This document shows, piece by piece, positions 1-11,786 of a DNA stretch of 64,000 nucleotides. The position numbers were made by a program, and so were the translations under genes. Where the stretch lies: NCBI GenBank assembly GCA_933228895.1, contig OW121857.1, positions 9,672,001 through 9,736,000 of the forward strand, in the 5' to 3' direction. Source of the DNA: Platycnemis pennipes (lineage: Eukaryota; Arthropoda; Insecta; Odonata; Platycnemididae). The stretch's first letter is position 1. The number at the start of each line of letters is the position of its first letter. The notes under the pieces were generated by a model. That model made no database searches and was not told where the DNA came from. It was given only the letters and a program-made list of their open reading frames with translations.

Positions 1-1080
1 GGGTGATCCCAACGAGAGCCTAAGGGGTGAATTTCAAACCGTCTTTCTACCGCCCTAATCCCATTTTTTGTCACAGGAGGCCGTCGCCCCCGAAGGAACA
101 AGGCATCAAGCCAGCAATCAGAGTCGAGGAGGCGGCAACAGACCACAAAGAGCGCGAAATTAGAAATTACATTCCCCGCATTCGGAAATGATTCGCGACC
201 CGTGGAAGGCTGTGACGGCAAGAAGAGATGAAAAGTGAGTCCCGCCCTCCGCTGCTTCCTGAGAAACCCTCCGACACAATCAAGATGCAATTGAGACCCA
301 ATTGCGTTCATCTTTATTTATTTTACGGCAAAGGAAATGAAGAGCTGATACAGCATTACAGCGAAGAAATCCGAAATACAGACAAACGAGGCGTACCCTT
401 TCAAAGATTTTTCTCTGCCCTCGAGGATTATTTTGGATACGTTTCCATGGATACTGTTATCTGCGAAATGAGGTGATAAAGAGTACTTCACCACTGGACA
501 CCAGGTTCAACAGAATAGAGAGCTACTTATCAACAGTATCCCCAACAACACCACTCCCTTCATATCCTTGCATTTTTTATTTATTTACGTGCCCAGATTG
601 GCCTGATTGAATACAAAATCATGACCAGGTTTCTTCCTTAGAAAAGGGTTAACCCTGCCTGGTAGAATTCAAGGCCAAAATGCAACTATCACGCCAAATC
701 ACACGCCGAAGACGGAGATGGCAATTAATAGGCGGTAGGGTTGCAGCGTTTCCCGAAAAAAAAAATGAATTCACAAGAAACGTTTGCCAGGGGACAATTT
801 TCTTTCCAAACTCGGGTGAGCAAGATGAAGTCAAATGTAGAACAAAAAACAAAAGTATGAGAATCCAACTACAACAAACAATGTATTTCAACCAAAAATA
901 TACAAAGCAAGTACAAACCAACAAATTGAAATACTCTTCCCAATTCAGGGAAACCCTAATAACTAGCACCAATAGACCATGGCCCTTAGGAGACTCTCGA
1001 GAATCACCAAGTCTCCGAGAAAACTCACTCGAGACCACGGACATAGCCAAGAAGTGAACTCGTTGCATACATACGTTCAA
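1..1080. other. No gene or repeat recognised
   Basis: Unique-looking sequence. An 82-codon frame at 228-476 (+) and overlapping frames at 649-1086 show no domain, signal peptide or family resemblance and are compatible with chance. Nothing further is supported. Confidence 0.5.
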
Positions 1081-1745
1081 ATACATCTACATCTACACGA
1101 TACCCTGCAGGCCACCGCGAGGGTGTGTGGCAGGGGGTGAAGATCACCAAGCATGCACTACTAACATGCAAACAAGCAACTATAGGGACTCATACAACTA
1201 GATTGTTAGTACCTACAGTACTTACGGTGTTAATACATGCATCATGCACTACAGACTACTCTAAAATACTTCCCCTACCTATCCCTTTGCTATGCTGCCT
1301 ATTCTGTTCTCTTAAAGTACAGGGGAGAAATGACATTTTGAATATATCAGTACGACAATCTATCTCTCTAATCTTATTTATATGGTCGAATCTAGTATAA
1401 TACGCTGGTGTTTTTAATATGTTCCTAACATCTTCAGTAAAGCTATCCGATTGAAATTTCTCTAATAGATTCAATCTGTACTTAAACCTACGCTCTGATA
1501 ATTATTCCCACCCAAATCTTGTATTAATTCTGTTACACTACTCAAACTATCGTAACACCTTTTAACGAACCTAGCTGCTCTACGCTGCACACTGTCTAGT
1601 TCTCTGATCAACCCCAATTCATTAGGATCCCATACACTGGCTGCATACTCAAGGTGGGACCTAACTAGTGAAAAGTAACAACGCTCTTTTGTCTTCTCAT
1701 CACATTTCCCAAGTACTCCTTTTATAAATCCTTGCTTTCTCTTCA
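1081..1745 (-). mobile_element. CR1/L2-group retrotransposon, subfamily A1, 5'-truncated
   Basis: The 3' end lies at the left: a TACATC tail, then the hairpin (CCCTGC ... GCAGGG) shared by all family-A copies. Read on the minus strand, 1742 down to 1471 encodes the C-terminal part of a LINE reverse transcriptase, with the CR1-type block SHLEYAASVWDPNELGLIRE followed by QRRAARFVKRCYD. A frameshift near 1471-1500 moves the frame to the piece at about 1256-1474 (EKFQSDSFTEDVRNILKTPA). The 5' end is truncated near 1745, where similarity to other copies stops. The copy is dead. Confidence 0.85.
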
Positions 1746-4076
1746 AGAGGGCGTGAGAAGGGAGGTATTTCTGGCATAAGGAGGGGGTGTTTTCGGCAAG
1801 GTCAAAGTGGAATGGGGTTTTAACGTGGAAATCATCGATGGGTACAATTTGAGGGGAGGGAAAAATGGTATGGGTGAAGTGTGCGAGGCCGAAGCTTATC
1901 ATTGGAGCATCAGGAACTCTTTTTTTTACTCCGGCGGGGTACACCAAATAACGGCTTGTACGATGGCCTAACTTCTGGTCTTCCTCCGCAGTCAGGCATA
2001 AGTGAGAGCGGATGTGGCGAGGGAAAGGAGCGGCTGAAAGGAGCGGATGAAAAGTGCTGCTGAAACGAGCGGACGAAACGATGCAGACGAAATCGATGCA
2101 TTTTGGAATCTTAGGCATTGTTGGCTCCGCCTGTCGTTCCTTCGGCTAAGTCCGGAGGGTAATTCGTCCGCCGAGGGGTAATGTCCAACGAGGGGAGAGG
2201 GGGGGGGGGTCCCAAAAAAATTCCACAGGGTTCGCTCCCTCCTCATAAATGCCACGACGGACCAAAGTTCCCAGTCGTATTTTTCACCATGTCTTCGGGC
2301 AATTTTAATGCGGTGATTACGCATTCCAAATCCTTTGCTCATCTCTTTCTTCTTTATTTCATTTGTGGCCTCAGCATTTTTCACGCCTAGCATTACTCAC
2401 CAACTTCCCATCTCCTGTTCGTAAAGCCGTTTTTCACGAAGCAATAAATTGCTCAACCTGAAGCATCGTAAAGTCGTTGAATTGCGTGGCTACGTGGAGC
2501 GATAACTGAGGCTTCTTTTTTCGCAAAGTCATTTATACGTTCGGGGAGTTTCTCAAGCAATTTGTTACTCTACAATATGATATGTTCACCGCACACGTCT
2601 CCATACGTCAGTTGGCATAATGACAAGCACACGCAAAATGGCATGTACGCGCAAATGTGGTGTGTGGTATACCTTTCATAATTTTTTTTTCAATAAATAC
2701 CTTCACAGCAATTTAATTCTTATCGGGCCACATATTTCAATACTACGGGCGTTGGCATTAATAAATAAATAAAAAACAGGATAAATAGACTTAAATGGTT
2801 CTTTTGGCATAGAAGATAGGTTGGAAATGGAGAAGCATTACTCTACTGATAACCCATGCCCTAAGTGGCATATAATCAAACAAATTTACATACGAATACA
2901 AGACCGCAAACTGCTAAGGTAATCCACTCTGACAAGTCAAATCCATTTCCCTTCTTGCAACAAAAAATTTCTGGAAAAAATTCTGTCCTCGTTTACACAA
3001 CACACACACAAGAAAATCGACCACGTAGACAAGGCAGCAACCACAACATCGGAAATCTGCTTCCTTTTCTTAAACTTTCGACTGCCTGAATCTCAAAACA
3101 ATGAAAAAGAATATGTTTCGCTATCTTTCTTGTCTTCAACACACCCACCTCCTCTTCTTCCCAAAGATGAAAGTGGGTTATTCGAGATAGAGCAACCATA
3201 AATTTTTAGCGCAGCACATGTAGTGGTGTTGGTTATGCCAAGGAGGAGGAGCAGCAAGGCCCTTGGAAATTTACAAGGGCATAATAATAAGTGTGGCAGA
3301 ACTAATAAAAGCCTTTGGGACAGAAATTCCAGGACGAAAGAATACTATAAATAAGAGCTCGACGCCCTGACATAAACTGCAAAAAATTAACTGATGACAC
3401 GAAGACAGCTAATTATAATTAATTTCTCGTAGCGGAACGGACCAGAAGAAATTAGCAATGAGATGTAGCATTTGAAGCCGCCCTCATGTCAACACAGAAA
3501 GCAAAATTAATGTAACCAACACCAACAGCAGTTGCTGCTCCTACTGGCAGCATGACAGGATCATCGTATAGTTATACCAGATCATCCAACTGGAACTGAA
3601 ACGATAACCCGAACAGGAAAAAAAAATATTTCTATCGATCTTCGCTGGACCATAATCATTCCTCACGAGCTTCAAACACGAGAACTTTATTGGCATAATT
3701 GAAATTATTACATTTTAGCGGGAGTTTGGTGCATTCAATGTGATATCAGGTTAATTGAAAGGTTCTGAGGATGGAACAAAAATGGGTTCGATCCGTGATA
3801 ACATCCGGAGAGGAACCAGAAGAGAAACATGTTTCGCGTTGCGACGCGGAGAGTAAAATTTGCGAAAATAAAATCAGGTTTGACGCCGTAAAATACTTGA
3901 GTTCGGTAAGAACGCAGGTTCCCCGATTGGAATGAGGGGTTTTGAGTGCTTCTTTACGAAATGCCGCCTTTGATGTCTAGGCCACCCGAAAAATTATTTC
4001 TACAATGAATGATGCGCATTCATGGTCATCAACGCTATTCTACCAGCATAGGTATGTATGTTTGTTTGCGGATAGT
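1746..4076. other. No gene recognised
   Basis: Mixed AT-rich DNA with a purine-rich GCGGATGA-like stretch near 2000-2090 and a short TAAA tract at 2758-2775. Open frames here (for example 1992-2393 minus) show no recognisable domain. Confidence 0.45.
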
Positions 4077-4233
4077 CTACATCTACACGATACCCTGCAA
4101 GTCACCACGAGGGTGTGTGGCAGGGGGTGAATATCACCAAGTATGCACTACTATCGTGCAAACAAGCAACTATAGGGTCTCATGCAGCTAGATTGTTAGT
4201 ATCTATAGTATTTAAGGGGTTAATACATGCATC
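4077..4233 (-). mobile_element. Subfamily A1 3' end fragment
   Basis: Contains only the terminal CATCTACACGATACCCTGCA block, hairpin and about 100 bp of 3' UTR, matching 38249-38400 and 62766-62890. It directly abuts an oppositely oriented reverse transcriptase fragment at 4237. No coding part is present. Confidence 0.8.
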
Positions 4234-4245
4234 ATAGTAGTTACG

Positions 4246-4605
4246 TACTTAGGGGTAACACTTTCTCAGGATCTATCATGAGAGAAACACATCAGTGAAA
4301 TATGCAGTCAAGCAAATAGAAAGTTGGGGTTTATTCAAGGAATATTAGGGTAAAGTGAGGAGAGGGTGAAAGAACGTTGCTATTTTTCAATTGTTAGACC
4401 GCACTTAGAATATGATGCGAGTATATGGGACCCTTATGAAGCAGGCTTAATTTACGAATTAGATCCAGTACAACGAAGAGCAGCGAGATATGTAAAAGGG
4501 TGTTACGATAGGGAAAGCAGTGTGTCCGGTATGTTAGCCGAATTGGTATGGGAATCGCTGTCACAACGCAGGCTGAATTATAGACTTAATCTTCTGGAAT
4601 CATAG
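4246..4605 (+). pseudogene. LINE reverse transcriptase C-terminal remnant (subfamily A4)
   Basis: The in-frame translation starts with YLGVTLSQDLS, the motif typically just after the palm of LINE reverse transcriptases. It continues through a TGA and a TAA stop near 4279 and 4351 into KERCYFSIVRPHLEYDASIW, DPVQRRAARYVKGCYD and ESLSQRRLNYRLNLLES before a stop at about 4603. The family relation to A1 is clear, but many residues differ, so this is a separate subfamily. It lacks the A1 C-terminal tail and 3' UTR. The enzyme would copy element RNA at a nicked chromosomal target. This copy is not functional. Confidence 0.8.
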
Positions 4606-4610
4606 ACTTA

Positions 4611-5957
4611 CATTAATCTTAGTCCCTGGCCCCTTCTACCCATTGAAGTATCCTTCAAAAGCATTCGCATATCCTACAATCACTTCACCTCTTCAAATAT
4701 TCTTTTCCTCTGCCTGCCGTAATGTCATCGAGAACACTTTATTCTTTCACTCCCTCCTCAACAGTCACCCGACATTATTTTCCCAATAATCTACTCAACA
4801 CCATTTTGCCTCTCCAAAATTCCCCCATCTGCTTTCGCTTCCTTATCCTTAATTCTCTGACCAACCTCCTATTCAAAGAAATAATTGGGCTTTGAAATTT
4901 TATTACTACGTCATGCGATCTACTTAAAACATGACAAATTCCACAATTTGTTAGCATTAATCGATCGTGTCTCTTGCCCACAAATATCACTTGAATGCTT
5001 TAAGTACTAATGAACAAACACATTAAGAACACACTAGGCACACTAATAAAGGTTTTACATAAGGTTAACCTCCCAATCCTTTAACTTCGACCCTTAAAGC
5101 CAAAAAGCAGAGTCAATATTTATCTAAGACAACAATGTCAACCAATAGAAATAATCGAATAACGCTTGGACGTCGCAAAACATCATAAACTATACAGCAG
5201 AGGAAATAAATATGAAGTGACATTACGAGAGGAAAAAAGTTTTTACACATTCTAAGAAAATATGTGGTTATGGGATATTCTAAGCAGGAACATATGCTTC
5301 AGGGAACGTGTGAAATAATGGTCCAGAGAATGTATATATTATTACTTTAAAATAAATTCGACAGAATTTATTTTAAAACAGTTGTCAGAATCTCTCCTTC
5401 ACTAAAATTTCAGCCACTTGAAAGCAATTCCCACCACGTGAGTCTCGACGTAAAAATACGAACACTCGCTGCTCCTTAAAACTCCCCATCCTCATGTTGT
5501 GGCTACAGCAACAACCACGTTAAGAACATTTTCACTGACATTGATATACGCCAATGAACGTAACATGAGGACTGATTTTAAAAGGAAGAAGACGTATACA
5601 CATAAAACACATGACAGAAATTACTCTAGGCGATCAGACTACATAAGCGCAAATGATCGACGCACCTTTACAGGAATACGCTGACGGAGAAATAGCAACT
5701 CATTTCTAAATATCATTTCGCTGTTTCAATCACTGGCGGGGACTGAAATGAAAATTCTCGATCCTGGAATCACACTCGCAACGTTTTTGACAATAATGAA
5801 ATCCAGACTATAGATTAAAACAGAAAGTAAGTTGACAATAAAGATAATAAAAAGAGGAAACCGCCTTGAATCGCCAAATAAGAGGCCTTTAGATCTTTTG
5901 CCGTCACGCATTTTGGGCGACATGTCAAGTGCTTTTTAAAATATCGAGAGATCTTTA
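4611..5957. other. No gene recognised
   Basis: AT-rich sequence with no recognisable coding or repeat similarity to the rest of the window. Confidence 0.45.
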
Positions 5958-6188
5958 AGTCTCAAGTACCTACACGAGGCGGGTTTACAAGCTACAAGCC
6001 GGCTTTTTCACAAGCAGCTCGTAAACTAGTCCAGTGTACTACGCACTCGCTCCGTTAGCTGCCTGTAAAAACGCTCTGGAAAAAGTTGAACTGCCGGTGA
6101 CTTTACACACCACTCGCCGGCTTTTGCGTGAGCTAGCTTGTAAACTAGCCACGTGTACTCACAGTAGAACAGTAGCTCGTCGGGAAGA

Positions 6189-6880
6189 CACATAAGGGAA
6201 ATATGCGGCCGAGCGAAGAGAAAGCTAGGATTTATAAAAAAAAGTACTTGGGAAATGCGATGAGAAGACAAAAGAGCGATGCTATTTTTCACTAGTGAGG
6301 CCCCACCTTGAGTATGCAGCCAGTGTATGGGATCCGAATGAATTAGGTTTGATCAGATAACTAGACAGTGTGCAGCGTAGAGCAGCTAGGTTCGTTAAAA
6401 GGTGTTACGATAGGTTAAGTAGTGTTTCAGAATTAATACAAGAATTAGGGTGGGAATGATTATCAGATCGTAGGTTAAAGTTCAGATTAAATCTATTAGA
6501 GAAATTTCAATCGGATAGCTCTACTGAAGATGTTAGGCACATATTTAAAAAAAAAACACCGTATTATGCTAGATTCGACCAGATAAATAAGATTAGAGAG
6601 ATAGATTGTCGTACCGATAGATTCAAAATGGCATTTTTCCCCCTACTATAAGAGAACAGAATAGGCAGCATAGGAAAGGGGTAGGTAGGGGAAATATTTT
6701 AGAGTATTCTGTAGTGCATCATGCATGTATTAACCCCTTAAATACTATAGATACTAACAATGAAGTTGCATGAGACAATATAGTTGCTTGTTTGCATGTT
6801 AGTAGTGCATGCTTGGTGATCTTCACCTCCAGCCACACACCCTCGCGGTGGCTTGCAGGGCATCGTGTAGATGTAGCTGG
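6189..6880 (+). mobile_element. Subfamily A1 retrotransposon nested in Harbinger element
   Basis: A 5'-truncated copy. A degenerate reverse transcriptase C-terminus runs from about 6200 to 6650 with stops (for example TAA after DQ near 6358 and TGA near 6458), a poly-A expansion near 6547 and frameshifts. It is followed by the A1 3' UTR, the hairpin GCTTGCAGGG and the GTGTAGATGTAG tail. Confidence 0.85.
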
Positions 6881-6912
6881 TGCACAAGTTGCTAGTAGCA
6901 TTAGTCTTGAAG

Positions 6913-7198
6913 ATGTCGGATGAGCTGATTCTAGCGGGAGTTGCAGTTGTAGGTAAATTGATTAAAATCGAGTTAATTGGACGAAAAAATGCGGAACGGA
7001 AAGTGCATAAGGGAAACGTGTGGGTGAAACCGTGGGTAGAAAGACGTACCTACTGATTACGGTGCATCAAATACTTTACTGAAAGAGCTGAAGAACGAAG
7101 ATCCTGCAGCTTATAGAAATATTCTGAGAATTACAGCAGAATTCAGCTCAGACATAAGTCGTTTAAAACTCGCATCCCTCAACGATTTGTTGCTGTAG
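6913..7198 (+). pseudogene. HARBI1-like transposase N-terminal remnant
   Basis: The first frame from ATG 6913 reads MSDELILAGVAVV, then NVWVKPWVERRTY, and stops at 7054. A shift of frame at about 7057-7061 continues as GASNTLLKELKNEDPAAYRN and ILRITAEFS, ending in TAG at 7196. The pattern of a basic stretch, W-V-x-PW-x-x-RR, then G-A-x-N-T-L-L-x-E-L and DP-x-x-(Y/F)-R-N-x-L-R is the usual N-terminus of PIF/Harbinger nucleases (HARBI1/ALP1-like). The DDE nuclease core is absent, so only the N-terminal part is present and it is frameshifted. Its position between TTA-flanked TIRs supports the assignment. In active elements this protein cuts at the termini together with a Myb-like partner; none is seen here. 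Confidence 0.7.
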
Positions 7199-7519
7199 TC
7201 TTTATCTTTAATGTTCCACAATGTAGGAAATTGTTCGTACACTTGTAAAATCAATGAAATATTACTCGTGTTTCACTTCATTTTCACAACAGGATCTAGG
7301 TAGGACACTGTAGGGAAACCACCAAGTTTAGCAAATTTTCACAACAGTCTAACCTTAACAGCAGACGACAAACACGTGGTCTCCACACGCCAGCTAGTTG
7401 GCTACTGAGCAGGTGGGATATTTTGTGTGTACTCGACTACTAGCGTACTCGCCGACTCGCCGGCATTTTACAAGCCAGCTTGTTAGCTTGTAAACTCGCC
7501 CCGTGTACTTGAGGCTTTA

Positions 7520-8243
7520 TGGAAACTCAATAATCCGCAGGAAATCTTGAACACAGAGGAAGACCAAAAGCGGGTTGAGTGCATTTTAACTCGATATATA
7601 CATATATATTCGATGTATATGCATATATTGCTGCTGAGTGATTTCGATTCGTGTCTGTGCCGAGCGACGATGAAACGATAAAACGACTTCCATGAGTGAG
7701 AAAAGCCGTCACGTCTCTTCTTCAGGGTGACAACTCCCAAAAATCCAACAGTCTCGGCTGCTCTATTATCTGCGGGGGAAACGAATCAGAGAGAGAGAGA
7801 GAGAGAAAGGATGAAAGAATAGAACCGAGGGAGGAGGAAGGCGACGGAAATAGACAGGCGAGGGGAGTGAATTTTCGTCTTCCCTTTTAGTCCACTTTCG
7901 TTTTTCTCCTTTCGTTTAACGAGCGGAGGGAGGAGGCGATATGTTCGTGTGCGGCGAAGGAAGGGCGGGCCGAGGGCTGGAGATCTGCCAGGGCGGCACC
8001 GACTCCCAACCCAAGAAGAAAAACAACTCTCCCTGAAAGGTTAACTGCGATCTTGTACTGACGCTGCGAAGGGGTTGCATCGAAAAGCGACCACAGAGCA
8101 GTGGCACTAGTTTAATGTTCACCGCAGCCCTTGATTCGGTGAACTTAATTCGGATACGTTTCAATCCGTAAAGAAATTCGAACGTCGAAGGAAGCCTTCA
8201 CCTTCAGAGCTCACCCGGCAAAGAGTTTCATTAACATCTACAT
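7520..8243. other. No gene; microsatellites
   Basis: A (GA)n tract lies at about 7786-7806 and an AT/TATA-rich alternating stretch at 7597-7630. The remainder is unrecognised. The last bases, ACATCTACATC at 8233-8243, are a duplicated piece of family-A tail (see the neighbouring copies). Confidence 0.5.
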
Positions 8244-8737
8244 CGGCAAGATATGTAAAGGGCCGGTATGATAACCTTATTAGCGGTCTATTAAATGAAT
8301 TAATTTGGGAATCATTGTCAAATCGCAGTTTGAAATTTAGACTTAATCTCTTAAATAAATTCCAAGACCATATTTTCAGTGATGATGTTAAAAATATTTT
8401 GCGGACCCCAACTTACTATGGTAGACTGGACCATAATCACAAAATTAGAGAAATTGATTGCCGAACTGACAGATTCAAAATGTCCTTTTTTCCTCGTACT
8501 ATTAGGGATATGAATAACGGTAAATGTATCCAGTACGAGTGTAGCAATTGATAACATTGGTAGCTCATGTCGGTATAAGGACTTAAATATACCCAACTAA
8601 CAGCATGTTTTTGCATGTATGCTTTGCTATTTTAATTTTTAATTACAAATTTTATGCATGATATGTAGTGCATGTTTGGTGAGAGTTCACCCCCTGCCAC
8701 ACACCTTTATGGTGGCTTGCAGGGTATTATGTAGATG
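8244..8737 (+). mobile_element. Subfamily A2 retrotransposon, 5'-truncated
   Basis: Starts inside the reverse transcriptase C-terminus (ARYVKGRYDNL). It continues through an open frame at 8315-8551 with the block KNILRTPTYYGRLDHNHKIR and KMSFFPRTIRDMNNGK, then the A2 3' UTR, hairpin and GATGT tail. It sits inside the tail of an opposite A1 copy: ACATCTACA occurs on both sides (about 8233-8241 and 8738-8747). Confidence 0.88.
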
Positions 8738-9352
8738 TACATCTACACGATACCCTGCAAGCCACCACGAAGGCGTGTGGCAGGGGGTGAAGATCACCAA
8801 GCATGCACTATATACATGCAAACAAGTTACTATAGTGTCTCATGCAACTACATTGTTAGTATCTATAGTATTTAAGGGATAAATACATTCATCATGCTCT
8901 AGAGACTACTCTAAAAAAATTCTCCTACCTATCCCTTTGCTATTCTGTTCTCTTATAGTACGGGGGAAAAATGCCATTTTGAATCTATCTGTACGACAAT
9001 CTATCTCTCTAATCTTATTTATCTGGTCGCATCTAGCATAATACGCTGGTGTTTTTAATATGTGCCTAACATCAGTAAATCTATCCGATTAAAATTTCTT
9101 TAAGATTTTTAATCTGTACTTTAACCTACGCTCTGATAATGATTCCCACCCTAATTCTTGTATTAATTCTGATACACTACTCAACCTATCGTAACACCTT
9201 TAGACGAACCTATCTGCTCTACGCTGTACACTGTCTAATTCTCTAATCAAACCTAATTCATTCGGATTCCATACACTGGGTGCATGCTCAAGGTGGGGCC
9301 TAACTAGCGAAAAGTAACATCGCTCTTTTGTCTTCTCATCACATTTCTCAGT
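8738..9352 (-). mobile_element. Subfamily A1 retrotransposon, tail-to-tail with A2
   Basis: The minus-strand copy begins with the tail ACATCTACACG, the hairpin and 3' UTR. The reverse transcriptase C-terminus is complementary to about 8950-9352 (the FDRLNKIREIDC-like and QRR-x-R blocks are recognisable but broken). The 5' truncation is at CACATTTCTCA near 9352. Confidence 0.82.
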
Positions 9353-10528
9353 TTAAAGGGTTCTCTAGAACTTCTTGTCAGTGATTTTCCCCATCGCACA
9401 TGCTGAGCACCATTTTCTGGCGTGTAAAAGCGATAATCTGACCGACTATTCTTCATCATAAAGACATTTATTCACGCAAATTCACTTTTTTCCCCAATAT
9501 AGTCCCCACCCAAATCGTCCCCTGGTAAAAGTGAGCAAAAGAACACAAAACAAAGAACTTTTATCAGCATAAGTTTTGCTGTAAACAGTAGTAGAAGGGT
9601 GAGTAATAATAGAAAAGAGCCACATGCGACACCACATATTCTAACGGAAACTGGTATTACTTGAAAAAATATATCCACAAAAGAGTAAGTGTACTTAGTA
9701 CCGGATACTCCAGCAGAATTTATAACTATTACCAAGTAATGACTACACAAAAAAAGATGATTTTTCATTCACCCTAGCGTAGTGGCAGACTAAGACCACC
9801 TGGTATGCAGCTTGTCAAAAGAGTAAATATCAGTGAGCGATGAGAATCACGATTATGCAATCGAAACTAAGTTTTTGATAAAAACAATAAATGATGTTGC
9901 TTATAGCATATGATCGGCAGAGATGACTGAACTACGATTTGGCATAAACACCAGAGAAACAGCAAATAATCAGTAGTATAAATACTATTTATGAAAATTA
10001 AACTAAGGACATGAGTCGAAATTCACAACTTGGCAAAGAGGAAATCATAGACAGAAGCGTATTCATCACAGGCATTCATGCATTTACGGCATGGGCAGTA
10101 TCAGAGCTCGACAGTACCATTTTATCGTCTACGTTCCTCAGTGGAAATGAAGAGATCCGTGTTGGCATGGACGATATAAAAATACTTCAGAAAAGTGGCA
10201 ACTACAACCAGGAAACAAGGCTGAGCTGCAACCACTTCCTGGGCATTGCCTGAGTACCGTGACAATTGGCACACCCCCAATGCACGTAATTCCACGTAAT
10301 GAACACTCTTTACTTTTCTTTTCTGTGTGAGAAGTGAAGACGGCGGCCAAAGAGATCCATCTGTGACCGGTCGCCGTATGCGCGCGAAACGACGTCACCA
10401 CAGTCATTCTCACTTTCGTTCCGGAGCGGACGAAAACGGAAAACACACACGGAAGGCATCCGAGGTGAATCAATAGCCGGGAGTCAAGAACACTAGCAAA
10501 GGCCACGACTCGAGTCCCGTCTCAAACA
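9353..10528. other. No gene recognised
   Basis: AT-rich sequence. Frames at 9472-9768 (minus) and 10011-10253 (plus) are open for 80-98 codons but match no family known to me. The former has hydrophobic runs but no convincing start context. Confidence 0.4.
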
Positions 10529-11262
10529 TACATCTACATAATACCCTGCAAGCCCCCATAAAGGTGTATGGCAGGGGGTGAATTATCTCCAAACATGCAG
10601 TACATTTCATGCATAAAAAAGGATTAGTATTTATATACTGTTCTAAACTACACTATTTAAAAAAAGGTAAAAATAGCAAAGCAAACATGCAAAAACATGC
10701 TGTTAGTTATGTTAGCTTCAACTCCTTATACCAACATGCAGCTACCAATGTTATCCATTGCTACATTCGTACTGGATATATTTACCGTTATTCATATCCG
10801 TAACTGTACGAGAAAAAAATGACATTTTGAATCTGTCAGTTCGGCAATCAATTTCTCAAATTTTGTGATCATGGTCCAGTCTACCATAGTAAGTTGGGGT
10901 TCGCAAAATATTTTTAACATCATCACTGAAAATATGGTCTTGGAATTTGTTTAAGAGATTAAGTCTAAATTTCAACCTGCGATCTGACAATGATTCCCAA
11001 TTCAATTCATTTAATAGACTGGTTACGCTAATAAGGTTATCGTACCTTCCCTTTACAAATCTTACCGATCTTCGCTGCACACATTCAAGTTCATTACTTA
11101 GTCCGATTTCGTAGGTATCCCATACACTGGCAGCATATTCCAAATGAGGTCTTATAAGGGAAAAGTAGCTGATTTCTCGTGCATGATCGTCACATTTTCC
11201 CAGAACTCTTTTGACAAATCCGAAACATTTGACATAGATGCAGCGTTTGTTTCGGATCAATT
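10529..11262 (-). mobile_element. Subfamily A2 retrotransposon, longest A2 copy
   Basis: The 3' tail TACATCTACATAATACCC is at the left, followed by the hairpin, A2 3' UTR and the reverse transcriptase C-terminus on the minus strand. The right (5') boundary lies between 11228 and 11262, where the reading frame stops resembling other copies. Confidence 0.85.
10790..11228 (-). pseudogene. LINE reverse transcriptase C-terminal fragment (A2)
   Basis: The minus-strand translation reads GFVKRVLGKCDDHAREISYF, SLIRPHLEYAASVWD, LECVQRRSVRFVKGRYDNL, ESLSDRRLKFRLNLLNKFQD and NILRTPTYYGRLDHDHKI. An AGA-to-TGA change at about 10856 then stops it. The remaining conserved residues (EIDCRTDRFKMSFFSRT) follow in frame to about 10790. 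This is the CR1-group region C-terminal to the polymerase palm. The catalytic FADD-type motif and the endonuclease domain lie upstream of the truncation and are missing. Confidence 0.82.
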
Positions 11263-11272
11263 TTAGGTTAGA

Positions 11273-11786
11273 GCAATAGTAGAATATTCCGGCCCCATTT
11301 AGAATATGCCGCTAGTATATGAAATCCGTACGAGGAAATTATGATAAAGGAATTAGAGCGTGTGCAAAGGAGGTCAGCTAGATTTGTTAAAGGCTGTTGT
11401 GATAATTGTATAAGTGTCACGAGTTTAATAGAAGAACTAGGATGGGAATTACTATCAGAACACAGGTTAAAAATTAGGTTAAACCTTTTAAGGTTATCCA
11501 GATTTGTTCAAAGATGACGTTAGATATATATTAAGAACCCCTACGTATCATGCTAGGTATGATCAGATTAACAACATTAGAGAGATAAGATTCGCGAACA
11601 GATGGATTGAAAATGTCATTTTTCCCCCGTAATATAAGAGAACAGAATGGGCAGCATAGCAAAGGGATAGGCTGGTGAAATGTTGTCAGAGTAGTCTGCA
11701 GTGCATGATGATGTATTAGCGGCCAATCCCTTTATTGCTATGTAGCTACTTATCAGCTACTAATGCTAGAATGTGACCCTATTACC
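11273..11786 (+). mobile_element. Subfamily A3 retrotransposon, 5' part
   Basis: A degenerate reverse transcriptase C-terminus (RPHLEYAASI, then ELERVQRRSARFVKGC, ELLSEHRLKIRLNLL) with several frameshifts, then a 3' UTR resembling A1 (GAACAGAATGGGCAGCATAG). It is interrupted near 11786 by another LINE 3' end and resumes at about 12430-12512 with its own hairpin remnant and TAGATGA tail. Confidence 0.75.

Larger units (their letters stand above)
5958..7516 (+). mobile_element. PIF/Harbinger-like DNA transposon with TTA target duplication
   Basis: The termini are inverted: AGTCTCAAGTAC at 5958 and the complement of AGCCTCAAGTAC ending at 7516. Similarity continues inward (GGGTTTACAAGCT at the left versus AGCTTGTAAACTCGCC at the right). 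Both ends are flanked by TTA (5955-5957 and 7517-7519), the 3-bp TWA-type duplication expected of PIF/Harbinger. Extra copies of the terminal motif lie at about 6000-6045 and 6108-6165, giving a multi-arm left end. A HARBI1-like N-terminal remnant sits at 6913-7198. An A1 retrotransposon (6189-6880) has inserted inside. Confidence 0.75.

Noticed and set aside
228..476. 82-codon frame near the left edge as a small protein
   Set aside because: Plausible composition but no similarity to a known family, no recognisable signals, and length compatible with chance; kept only as a note.
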